From Minisyncoccota bacterium (GTDB lineage Bacteria > Patescibacteriota > Minisyncoccia > Phycocordibacterales > JACZSL01), in contig JANQMM010000057.1 of assembly GCA_028280145.1 (NCBI GenBank), forward strand, positions 1-40,034: 40,034 bases of DNA, read 5' to 3'. Positions 24,167 through 32,107 of this stretch are shown one piece after another. Under the pieces are notes generated by a model, which had not been told where the DNA came from, searched no databases, and saw only the letters and a program-made list of their open reading frames with translations. Positions within the stretch are counted from its first letter, which is position 1, and the number at the start of each line of letters is the position of its first letter. Position numbers and translations under genes: made by a program.

Positions 24167-26175
24167 AACAACAACCGTTTACGATTAAAGCGAGTTTTAG
24201 ACCCTCGGGTGATCAGCCAAAAGCAGTCAAGAGTCTTGTTAAAGGACTTGGCAATGGTTTGGAGCACCAGGTGCTTCTTGGGGTGACCGGATCCGGTAAA
24301 ACATTTACAGTGGCCAATGTGATAGAGGAGATCGGAAAACCGACCCTTGTAATAGCGCACAACAAGACATTGGCGGCACAACTTGCACAGGAATATCGGG
24401 AATTCTTTCCGGATGCCGCAGTGCATTATTTTGTCTCTTACTATGATTATTATCAACCGGAAGCCTATCTTCCCGTAACCGACACTTATATCGAAAAGGA
24501 AGCGCAAATCAATGAAGAAATAGAGCGACTTCGCCACGCCACAACACAAGCACTTCTGACGCGTCGCGATGTCATTGTTGTTGCTTCTGTCTCGGCTATC
24601 TATGGACTTGGCTCCCCAGTTGAGTACGAAAAAGTACACGCACGCATAGAAGTAAAAAGCAAACTCACCCGCACAGATCTGATTCGAAAACTTGTTTCCA
24701 TCTACTTTGAGCGCACCACAGCAGACCTTCAGCCCGGTTTGTTTCGTGCCCGCGGCAATACTGTTGAAATAATGCCAACAAATGAAAAGGTCATCTACAG
24801 GATCATCTTTGAAAGCAACAGTATTACATCAATTGAAAAGATTGATGCAATCACTCGCGCAATTGAGGAGGAGCTCAAAGTCTTTTTTCTTTTTCCCGCA
24901 CGTCACTTCGTTACTCCGGAAGATGAAAGATTGCGGGCTGTTCAGGACATCAAGACAGAACTTGCAAAGCAACTGAAAAAACTTGAATCCCGAGGCAGCT
25001 TGCTTGAAGCAGAACGTTTGAAGCGAAGAACAAATTATGATGTTGCAATGATAAAAGAGATCGGCTATTGCAACGGTATTGAAAATTATTCCAGGCATTT
25101 CGACGGACGAAGCGCCGGAGAGCCTCCTCACACATTACTTTCATATTTTCCTCACACTAAGGACGGCAAGCCCGATTTTCTCACGGTTATTGATGAGTCA
25201 CACGTAACAGTGCCACAGTTAAATGGTATGTATGCCGGTGATCGTTCCAGAAAGGAGATGCTCGTTGAACATGGCTTCCGTCTACCATCAGCTGTTGACA
25301 ACAGACCACTTCAGTTTGAGGAATTTGAAGAGCGTGTCGGCCAAGTGATCTATACAACGGCTACACCGGGGCCATATGAGCGGGAGAAGGCCGAGAACAC
25401 CGTTGAGCAGATCATTCGTCCGACAGGTCTTGTTGACCCGCATATATCCATTAAACCGGTTGTTGAAAACGGCACGTACAAGGGGCAGGTGGGAGATTTT
25501 ATTGAAGATGCAACAGGTGAAGTAAGAAAAGGAAATCGGGTCATTGCCACGACGCTCACCAAGAAAATGGCAGAGGATCTGGCGGATTACCTGAAAGAAC
25601 AGGATGTGAAGGCCGAATACTTGCACAGCGACATCAAAACAATTGATCGTATTGATATTCTGACACGTTTTCGAAAAGGAGAGTTTGACTGTCTTGTAGG
25701 AGTCAATCTGCTTCGTGAAGGACTTGATCTTCCGGAAGTGACATTCATTGGTATTCTTGATGCTGACAAAGAAGGCTTCTTGCGTTCAGAGACAGCGTTG
25801 ATCCAAATAATCGGGCGGGCGGCTCGGAATGTGAACGGGCGCGTGACGTTATATGCAGATGAGGTTACGAAGTCAATGCAGTCAGCTATAGACGAAACAA
25901 ACCGACGACGAGTGCTACAGCTTGCATACAATAAAAAGCATAAGGTTACCCCGAAAACAATAAAGAAGAAAATTCATGACATTACCGATCAGTTGAGGAC
26001 AGAACATGCCAAAACAGTCGATACACTTCTTGCTGTTGACAAAAAGCGTTATGAGAAAAATCCGAAAAAAGTCATCGCCGAGAAAAGGAAAGCTATGGAT
26101 GAAGCAGTGAAGATCTTAGACTTTGAAACAGCCGCGATCATTCGCGATGAGATAAAGGCGCTCATCGGAAAGTGA
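24163..26175 (+). CDS. uvrB: Excinuclease ABC subunit B
   Basis: The 670-residue protein is the normal UvrB length. It binds damaged DNA after UvrA, opens the helix with its beta-hairpin and recruits UvrC. Seen: Walker A GVTGSGKT (40-47), the beta-hairpin region with YYDYYQPEAYLP, a DESH Walker B box (VIDESHVTVPQ), helicase motifs V/VI (NLLREGLDLPEV, QIIGRAARN), and a C-terminal UVR domain (about 635-670) that contacts UvrC. It is translated from an ATGA overlap with the HAD gene, without its own Shine-Dalgarno. uvrA and uvrC lie 3 and 6 kb downstream on the same strand. Confidence 0.97.
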   Translation: MKQQPFTIKASFRPSGDQPKAVKSLVKGLGNGLEHQVLLGVTGSGKTFTVANVIEEIGKPTLVIAHNKTLAAQLAQEYREFFPDAAVHYFVSYYDYYQPEAYLPVTDTYIEKEAQINEEIERLRHATTQALLTRRDVIVVASVSAIYGLGSPVEYEKVHARIEVKSKLTRTDLIRKLVSIYFERTTADLQPGLFRARGNTVEIMPTNEKVIYRIIFESNSITSIEKIDAITRAIEEELKVFFLFPARHFVTPEDERLRAVQDIKTELAKQLKKLESRGSLLEAERLKRRTNYDVAMIKEIGYCNGIENYSRHFDGRSAGEPPHTLLSYFPHTKDGKPDFLTVIDESHVTVPQLNGMYAGDRSRKEMLVEHGFRLPSAVDNRPLQFEEFEERVGQVIYTTATPGPYEREKAENTVEQIIRPTGLVDPHISIKPVVENGTYKGQVGDFIEDATGEVRKGNRVIATTLTKKMAEDLADYLKEQDVKAEYLHSDIKTIDRIDILTRFRKGEFDCLVGVNLLREGLDLPEVTFIGILDADKEGFLRSETALIQIIGRAARNVNGRVTLYADEVTKSMQSAIDETNRRRVLQLAYNKKHKVTPKTIKKKIHDITDQLRTEHAKTVDTLLAVDKKRYEKNPKKVIAEKRKAMDEAVKILDFETAAIIRDEIKALIGK

Positions 26176-26217
26176 TTTACATATACACGTCTCCACAACC
26201 GATAGCAGACGTTCGGG

Positions 26218-26226
26218 TGCTATACT
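26218..26226 (+). promoter_or_regulatory. Extended -10 TGC-TATACT for sensor kinase 1
   Basis: TGCTATACT lies 30 nt before the ATG at 26257, giving a leader of about 24 nt that ends in AGAGGG, a partial Shine-Dalgarno placed very close to the ATG. Confidence 0.45.
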
Positions 26227-26256
26227 TAGGATAAGCAACAAAGATCCAAAGAGGGT

Positions 26257-28152
26257 ATGGCTGAAGTTACAGACGTAACAGCAACAAAAAAACTCCAAAT
26301 GCAACTCGGTGTACCGTTTTTTATTTTGACGGGATTTGGTGTTGCGGTTTTTATATTCGGCACCATCTATTTTGGTACGACACAAAATAGTGCGAATCAA
26401 GGCGTTGATCCTACCCCTATTGCAGAACGCCTTGCAGAACACATCGGAGAACGCACGGCTTTTTACGGTAGTCTTGTCGAGAGGGCGGCGACTATCCCAC
26501 AACAAGACGTTTTTTTGAAGGAAAATGACGACGCTTTGCGTGAGCTATTGTCTCAGAATAGGAATCTTCTAGCCCTTGTCTTTTTTGATGAAACCGGGAT
26601 CAGGATCACCGACTTGCACAAGTCTCGCATACCAAAGAGCGTACTTGATCGGGCATCGGAGGGGGCCAATTATCTTGGGGTGCTTCAGGTGAGAAATGCC
26701 CCACACCTTCAATTACTACGGGGAGCAGGGGATACGTCGTCCATGCTCTATCGTGCCGTGCCGCAGTTGAACACCCAAAATGAATTAAGTGGGTTTGTTG
26801 TCGGTGTCATTGATAGTGTATGGCTCGACAGGCTTTTGGAGTCTGAAACGGCTTCTGAGGCTCTTAACGTAAGTATTCTTGAGTCTCGCACAGGCTCTGC
26901 AGTGCTTGCAAAAAATACCCTAAGCGATGTCTCCGCAACAGACCGACCGCCACAAGAGACATTCATACAATTGTTTGAGAGCAACAGATCTGAGTATGGA
27001 TTTGAAACAGACCAGGGACGCACAGTGGAAGGTTCCTGGCGCAATATACCGAAAACGGAATGGAATATTGTTATCGAAGGATACGGTACTTCAGGTGGCG
27101 GTGGAAGTATCATGATCTTTGCTGTTGGCGGAGTTCTTATTTTGGTTTTCATTGCCATTGCGTTTATGTATATTTCTCTCTTCAACAGAAAACTCCTAAA
27201 GCCGCTTAAAAGAATTGAAAGGACATTGCATTATTATCGGACTGGTGACTACTCAGAAGAGGTTAGTGTCGATACGAAGAATGAACTTGCAGCAATAGCT
27301 CAAGCGTTGAACATATTGGCTCGCAATGTAGAGAACAATACTTCAGAAAGGGTCACACAGCTTAAAAAGGTACTTGAAAGACAAAACACTGACACGAAAT
27401 TGCTGATTGAGAAAGATGTGGAACTTCGGGAAAAAAGCCAAAAACTCAAAGAGCTTGATGCTGCAAAAAGTATGTTTGTATCAGTTGCGGCACACCAAAT
27501 GAGAACCCCTCTTGCTGCTGTGAAATGGGCCATTAAGCTTGTCATGGATGGGGATGTGGGGCCGGTAAACGCCGAACAGAAAGAGTATTTGAACAAGGGG
27601 TATACGAGCACCACCCGGATGATCGACCTCATCAATGACCTGCTTGATGTTGATAAGATCGAGTCGGACAAGTTCACGTATGAATTCAAACCCGAAAGTC
27701 TCTTTGAGATCGTACAGGGGATCGTTGATGACCTTACTCCACTTTCAAAAGAAAAAGGTGTACATCTTGTTTTTGAACACGAAGGCCCAGATATTCCAAA
27801 GATCAGTGCTGATAAAGTGAAGTTGCGTAATGCACTACAGAACTTGATTGACAACGCTATTAAATATACAATCGGAGGAGGAGACGTAACGGTCACACTG
27901 CGCCTTGAAGCTGATATAGTAAAACTGAACATTGCCGATACTGGAATTGGTATACCGGTCTCCGAACAAGACAAGGTCTTCGGAAAATTCTTCCGTGCGA
28001 AAAACGCTGTCCGTCAACAAACTGACGGTTCTGGACTGGGGCTCTTTATTGTGAAAAAGATAATCGAAAAGCATCATGGTACAGTGCGTTTTGAGAGCAA
28101 GGAAAAGAAAGGAACCACATTTTTTATTGAACTACCAACACTAAAAACATAA
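26257..28152 (+). CDS. Membrane sensor histidine kinase 1
   Basis: The 631-residue protein has two membrane segments (about 18-40 and 283-307) flanking an extracytoplasmic sensor of some 240 residues that looks like a Cache/PAS-type fold (FFDETGIRITDL, VVGVIDSVWLDRLL). A HAMP linker (about 308-365) and coiled coil lead to HisKA with phospho-acceptor His413 in AAHQMRTPLA. The ATPase domain has N box NLIDNAIKYT (529-538), G1 DTGIGI (561-566), FGKFFRA and G2 GSGLGL (591-596). The signal is unknown. The next gene, 10 nt downstream, is a double receiver and its likely partner. It lies between uvrB and uvrA. Confidence 0.93.
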   Translation: MAEVTDVTATKKLQMQLGVPFFILTGFGVAVFIFGTIYFGTTQNSANQGVDPTPIAERLAEHIGERTAFYGSLVERAATIPQQDVFLKENDDALRELLSQNRNLLALVFFDETGIRITDLHKSRIPKSVLDRASEGANYLGVLQVRNAPHLQLLRGAGDTSSMLYRAVPQLNTQNELSGFVVGVIDSVWLDRLLESETASEALNVSILESRTGSAVLAKNTLSDVSATDRPPQETFIQLFESNRSEYGFETDQGRTVEGSWRNIPKTEWNIVIEGYGTSGGGGSIMIFAVGGVLILVFIAIAFMYISLFNRKLLKPLKRIERTLHYYRTGDYSEEVSVDTKNELAAIAQALNILARNVENNTSERVTQLKKVLERQNTDTKLLIEKDVELREKSQKLKELDAAKSMFVSVAAHQMRTPLAAVKWAIKLVMDGDVGPVNAEQKEYLNKGYTSTTRMIDLINDLLDVDKIESDKFTYEFKPESLFEIVQGIVDDLTPLSKEKGVHLVFEHEGPDIPKISADKVKLRNALQNLIDNAIKYTIGGGDVTVTLRLEADIVKLNIADTGIGIPVSEQDKVFGKFFRAKNAVRQQTDGSGLGLFIVKKIIEKHHGTVRFESKEKKGTTFFIELPTLKT

Positions 28153-28162
28153 GTACATACGT

Positions 28163-28945
28163 ATGGATGACAACAAAAAAGTAATACTGCTTGCAATGGG
28201 AGTCGGGCCGGCGCGGGATGACGTGTCACAGCTTCTTGGAGAGGGGGGACATGTTATATTGACCTGTGAGACTGCCGATGAGGGTATTCAACTTGCCAAA
28301 GCGCACGAATTGGACATTGTTTTGCTTGATATTACCGTACCGGCATTGAATGGATATGGCTTTCTTGAAAGTCTTACTAATGACGTGGTGCTTACAAAGA
28401 TACCGGCGATCATGGTGCTTGCGGATACGAGCACGGAAATTGACGAGAATAAGAACATCACTCTTGGTGTGAAGGATCATGTCATCAAATCGGACAATCT
28501 TGCAGCTGACATTGGCACCAAATTACTGCCGTACATCGGACATGTCGCAGGCGGGGATCCGCTTCAGGAAAAAGGTTTTAAGATTTTAGTCGTTGAAGAC
28601 GATAACTTTCTTCGCGATCTTCTTGCTCGTAAGCTGGGACAGGAGAATTGCGAATTTTTGGCCGCCATTGACGGTGAAAATGCACTTAAATTGATCGATG
28701 ACGAGAAGCCATCAATTGTACTTCTTGATCTTATTCTTCCCGGCATTGACGGGTTTGAAGTGCTAAGTAAGATCAAACAGAATCCGGAGGTGAAAGACGT
28801 GCCTGTCGTGATTCTTTCAAATCTCGGGCAGGACAGTGATATTAAGAAAGCAAAAGAACTTGGAGCAGATGACTTCCTCATTAAGGCGAACTTTAGCATT
28901 GATGAGGTTATAAGCAAGATCAAGGAACTCATTAGCACCCGCTAA
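28163..28945 (+). CDS. Fused double-receiver protein, first receiver degenerate
   Basis: The 260-residue protein is two receiver domains in tandem with no output domain. The C-terminal receiver (about 138-260) is complete: Glu145-Asp146-Asp147 acidic pocket, phospho-acceptor Asp189 in VLLDLILPGIDG, Ser219 and Lys241. The N-terminal one (about 5-125) keeps the acceptor-like Asp56 (IVLLDITVP) and Lys109 but lacks the acidic pair after strand 1 (ILLAMGVGP instead of a VEDD-like motif). It probably cannot bind Mg2+ normally and may be a pseudo-receiver. Phosphate from the kinase at 26257 would go to Asp189. How the signal leaves this protein is unclear. Confidence 0.9.
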   Translation: MDDNKKVILLAMGVGPARDDVSQLLGEGGHVILTCETADEGIQLAKAHELDIVLLDITVPALNGYGFLESLTNDVVLTKIPAIMVLADTSTEIDENKNITLGVKDHVIKSDNLAADIGTKLLPYIGHVAGGDPLQEKGFKILVVEDDNFLRDLLARKLGQENCEFLAAIDGENALKLIDDEKPSIVLLDLILPGIDGFEVLSKIKQNPEVKDVPVVILSNLGQDSDIKKAKELGADDFLIKANFSIDEVISKIKELISTR

Positions 28946-28988
28946 CTGTTAAAAAAGCTCAAATTTGATACTATAAAAGGCCTGCACC

Positions 28989-29020
28989 ATAACCCCTAGG
29001 GACAAAAGGAGGGTTATTTT
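28989..29020 (+). terminator. Terminator-like hairpin before uvrA
   Basis: ATAACCC (28989-28995) pairs with GGGTTAT (29011-29017) around a 15-nt loop and is followed by TTT. It would end the sensor kinase-receiver transcript ahead of uvrA's own start element. Confidence 0.55.
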
Positions 29021-29071
29021 GTTGTTTAACCACTCATGGGATGCAATTACATTTTGTGTCGCATACCGGGT

Positions 29072-29077
29072 TATACT
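29072..29077 (+). promoter_or_regulatory. -10 element TATACT, leaderless start of uvrA
   Basis: TATACT is followed by 7 nt (GAGGCGT) and the ATG at 29085. A longer frame from 29019 would place the coding region across this element and the terminator tail, so 29085 is preferred. Confidence 0.6.
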
Positions 29078-29084
29078 GAGGCGT

Positions 29085-31676
29085 ATGTCCAAAAAGAAAA
29101 TGGAGAAAAAAAATGAAGAAATTGTGGTAAAGGGGGCAAAGACTCACAATTTACAGAATGTCACCGTTCGAATGCCACGAAACAAGATGGTGGTTTTTAC
29201 CGGTCTTTCCGGATCCGGTAAATCATCACTTGCATTTGATACTATTTTTGCCGAAGGACAAAGACGCTATGTTGAATCGCTTTCAGCATATGCTCGTCAG
29301 TTTTTGCGGCAGATGCAAAAGCCTGACGTTGAAGAGATCATCGGTCTTTCACCGGCGATCTCTATTGACCAAAAAAGCCGCTCAAACAATCCGCGCTCCA
29401 CAGTTGCAACTATCACTGAGATATACGACTATCTTCGTATTCTTTATGCACGGGTTGGCAAACCGCATTGTCTCGAATGTGGTCGGGAGATCAAGAAACA
29501 CACAAATGAAGAAATTGTTAACACTGTGTTGAAGCTTGTAGAAGGAATTGATATCAAAAAAACGAGCAAAAAAGTAATGGGCGTCGAGGTAAGCGACCTC
29601 AAGCTCTCCATTTTCGCACCGCTTGTTGTTGGACGAAAGGGTGAACACTATCAGTTACTCTATGATCTGCTTGGCAAGGGGTTTGAAACGGTACGTGTTA
29701 ACGGAAAGATAAAAAAGTTACGCGAACAGATCATTCTCGACAAGAAGAAGAAACATGACATTGATGTTTTGGTGGATGAAATGTACATCAGCGAATTCAA
29801 GGATGAACCACGAAATGCAAAAGAGCGTCTTTCAGAGGCAGTAGAGCTTGCTCTCGAAGAATCTTCCGGGCTGTTGCGTTTGGTTGAACCGAGTGGTGAG
29901 GAACGTATCATCTCGGCTAAATTCATGTGTCCATATGACGGGTTTTCGTATCCGGAGATCGAGCCACGACTCTTTTCCTTTAACTCTCCCTATGGTGCGT
30001 GTAGTGCGTGTAACGGTCTGGGGACAAAACACTTCTTTGGAAAAGAGGTGTGCCCCGAGTGTAAGGGCGCACGTCTTCGAAAGGAAGCCCTTCATGTCTT
30101 TATTGGTGGCAAGAATATTGTTGAATTTGTTGACTTGACCATCAAGGAGGCAAAAACGTTCATTGATGCGTTGAAGCTGACCAGGAAGGAAAAAGATATC
30201 TCAAAAGTAGTTATTAAGGAGATCGAAAGCAGGCTTCGCTTCATGAATGATGTTGGTATCGAATATCTCGCCCTCTCAAGGCGGGCAAACACGCTCTCAG
30301 GAGGTGAGGCACAGCGCATCCGACTTGCCTCACAGCTTGGCTCCGGCCTGGTTGGCGCGCTCTATGTACTTGACGAGCCGACTATTGGACTGCATCAAAA
30401 GGACAATGATCGGCTCATTAAAACACTACTTAACCTTCGGGATCTGGGTAACACTATCTTGGTGGTCGAACATGATGAAGACACTATTTTCTCTTCAGAC
30501 TACATTGTCGATATCGGGCCGGGGGCGGGTGTGCATGGCGGGAAGATCGTTGTTGCGGGGGATCTTGAAGAATTGCTTACGGCGAAGACAAACAGATCCA
30601 AATCTCTTACACTTGCATATCTTCGTGGCGAGAAGGAGATCGCAATTCCTGAGAATCGACGAACGGCAAACAAAGGGCATATCAAAATCCGTGGTGGCAA
30701 GATTTTCAATATCAAGAACCTTAACGTGGATATACCGCTCGGCAAACTGATCACGGTGACCGGTGTTTCAGGTTCAGGCAAATCATCGTTTGTGTACGAG
30801 ATATTACACAAGAATTTGCGAGCGCGATACGAAAAGAAATACCGAAGCAACAATGTCTATAACGCGAAATCATTTACAGGAAGTGAATATGCAGGGCGCT
30901 CGATTCTGATAGACCAATCTCCAATTGGTCGCACGCCACGCTCAAACCCGGCCACATATACCGGGGCATTTACGTTCATTCGGGATATGTTCGCTGAAAC
31001 CAGCGAGGCACGCGCCCGCGGATGGAAAAGCGGACGATTTTCCTTCAATGTGAAAGGCGGTCGTTGTGAGGCGTGCCAGGGAAACGGACAAATTGCCGTT
31101 GAAATGCATTTTCTACCAACAGTGTACGTGACATGTGATGTCTGTAATGGAAAACGTTTTATGAAAGAAACGCTTGATGTGAAGTATCGAAAGAAAAATA
31201 TCCACGAAGTGCTCCACATGACAATAGAAGAAGCAACCGTATTCTTTAAGGATATTCCTGCCATCGCCGATCGCCTTAATACACTTTGTGAAGTTGGCCT
31301 CGGATATTTGGAGCTTGGGCAACCGGCAACAACGCTTTCAGGTGGGGAGGCTCAACGAGTGAAGATCGCTTCGGAGTTATATCGCAGACACACGCAAAAG
31401 ACCATTTATCTTCTTGATGAACCGACCATCGGTCTTCATTATGAAGACGTAAAAAAATTGATTGAAATTCTCGATAAGCTTGTTGTTCGAGGCAATACTG
31501 TTATCCTGATCGAACACAATATGGAGATCATAAAAAGCTCTGATCACATTATTGATATAGGGCCCGATGGAGGTGTGCATGGCGGGAAGATTGTTGCAAA
31601 AGGGACTCCGGAAGAGGTTGCACAAAGCGGAACTCATACCGGTATGTATTTGAAAAAAGTCCTCAAAAAGCGGTAA
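29085..31676 (+). CDS. uvrA: Excinuclease ABC subunit A, compact form
   Basis: The 863-residue protein is shorter than the roughly 940 residues typical of UvrA. It is the damage-recognition ATPase of nucleotide excision repair. Two ABC modules are seen, each split as usual: Walker A GLSGSGKSS (40-48) and later GVSGSGKSS, with signatures LSGGEAQRIRLA and LSGGEAQRVKIA and DEPTIGLH in both. The C-terminal zinc module (CEACQGNG ... CDVCNGKRF), important for damage sensing, is intact. The first zinc module is altered: Cys282, Asp285 (for the usual Cys), Cys306, Cys309. The 885-codon frame from 29019 adds 22 residues that are not part of the family. Confidence 0.97.
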   Translation: MSKKKMEKKNEEIVVKGAKTHNLQNVTVRMPRNKMVVFTGLSGSGKSSLAFDTIFAEGQRRYVESLSAYARQFLRQMQKPDVEEIIGLSPAISIDQKSRSNNPRSTVATITEIYDYLRILYARVGKPHCLECGREIKKHTNEEIVNTVLKLVEGIDIKKTSKKVMGVEVSDLKLSIFAPLVVGRKGEHYQLLYDLLGKGFETVRVNGKIKKLREQIILDKKKKHDIDVLVDEMYISEFKDEPRNAKERLSEAVELALEESSGLLRLVEPSGEERIISAKFMCPYDGFSYPEIEPRLFSFNSPYGACSACNGLGTKHFFGKEVCPECKGARLRKEALHVFIGGKNIVEFVDLTIKEAKTFIDALKLTRKEKDISKVVIKEIESRLRFMNDVGIEYLALSRRANTLSGGEAQRIRLASQLGSGLVGALYVLDEPTIGLHQKDNDRLIKTLLNLRDLGNTILVVEHDEDTIFSSDYIVDIGPGAGVHGGKIVVAGDLEELLTAKTNRSKSLTLAYLRGEKEIAIPENRRTANKGHIKIRGGKIFNIKNLNVDIPLGKLITVTGVSGSGKSSFVYEILHKNLRARYEKKYRSNNVYNAKSFTGSEYAGRSILIDQSPIGRTPRSNPATYTGAFTFIRDMFAETSEARARGWKSGRFSFNVKGGRCEACQGNGQIAVEMHFLPTVYVTCDVCNGKRFMKETLDVKYRKKNIHEVLHMTIEEATVFFKDIPAIADRLNTLCEVGLGYLELGQPATTLSGGEAQRVKIASELYRRHTQKTIYLLDEPTIGLHYEDVKKLIEILDKLVVRGNTVILIEHNMEIIKSSDHIIDIGPDGGVHGGKIVAKGTPEEVAQSGTHTGMYLKKVLKKR

Positions 31677-31699
31677 GAGCGAAGCCGAAGCTTCGCTCT
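31676..31699. terminator. Perfect 10-bp hairpin after uvrA
   Basis: AGAGCGAAGC and GCTTCGCTCT pair around a CGAA loop and overlap the last base of the uvrA stop. Neither side has a good T run, so it may be an RNA-stabilising or weak terminator hairpin shared by converging transcripts. Confidence 0.5.
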
Positions 31700-31712
31700 A
31701 AGGTTGTTGCCG

Positions 31713-32012
31713 TCAATGCGCATTTGGAAACAGCTCACGTGCAACTTGACTTGCTATTTTGTTTGCCTCCAAGTAGAGGGCGAGTTCGTCTATGTCGTGC
31801 AATCCGTGGGCTAGGCAAGCCTCTCTGGCGATTCGATGTACCTCTATCCAGTCAGACGGATAGAACCAGCACCGACCGAGCGATTCCCGGTGTAGACGTA
31901 GCGGCATGCGAATGTGTCGTTGTATCGTCTGCACGCACTCTTGGGCGGGGAGGAGCACAGTGCCGGAAGACGAGGAGGGCTGCTTGGGCAAACATTGGAT
32001 TTCTACAGACAT
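31713..32012 (-). CDS. Possible small hypothetical protein between uvrA and uvrC
   Basis: The 99-codon frame fills most of the 430-nt gap between uvrA and uvrC. It begins with ATG preceded 7 nt upstream by GTGAGG, a fair ribosome binding site, and ends 14 nt from the uvrA hairpin. The composition is protein-like, with Trp, Cys, His and a C-terminal helical stretch (ELALYLEANKIASQVARELF). No domain is recognised. A plus-strand frame (31724-32050) also exists but is rich in Arg and Cys, has no ribosome site and looks like a shadow. TATAAA on the minus strand near 32045 could be a -10. Confidence 0.5.
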   Translation of the reverse strand: MSVEIQCLPKQPSSSSGTVLLPAQECVQTIQRHIRMPLRLHRESLGRCWFYPSDWIEVHRIAREACLAHGLHDIDELALYLEANKIASQVARELFPNAH

Positions 32013-32107
32013 TGTATATCCTCACATGGGGAGCTTCTAGGCTTTTATAGTAGCTTAAATGTGGAATACTTGAAGTGGATAAAAAGCCGTGATACTAAAT
32101 AGAGACA

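Noticed and set aside
24070..24639. 189-codon minus-strand ORF opposite the HAD gene and uvrB
   Set aside because: It is a shadow of two strongly supported genes and is rich in Cys, Phe and Ile with no domain.
27300..27974. 224-codon minus-strand ORF inside sensor kinase 1
   Set aside because: Ser-rich antisense frame of a kinase core with all its motifs on the plus strand.
29019..29084. Longer uvrA start at 29019
   Set aside because: The extra 22 residues cross the hairpin tail and the TATACT element and do not belong to the UvrA family N terminus.
31724..32050. Plus-strand ORF between uvrA and uvrC
   Set aside because: Arg/Cys-rich, no ribosome site, and overlaps the more protein-like minus frame.
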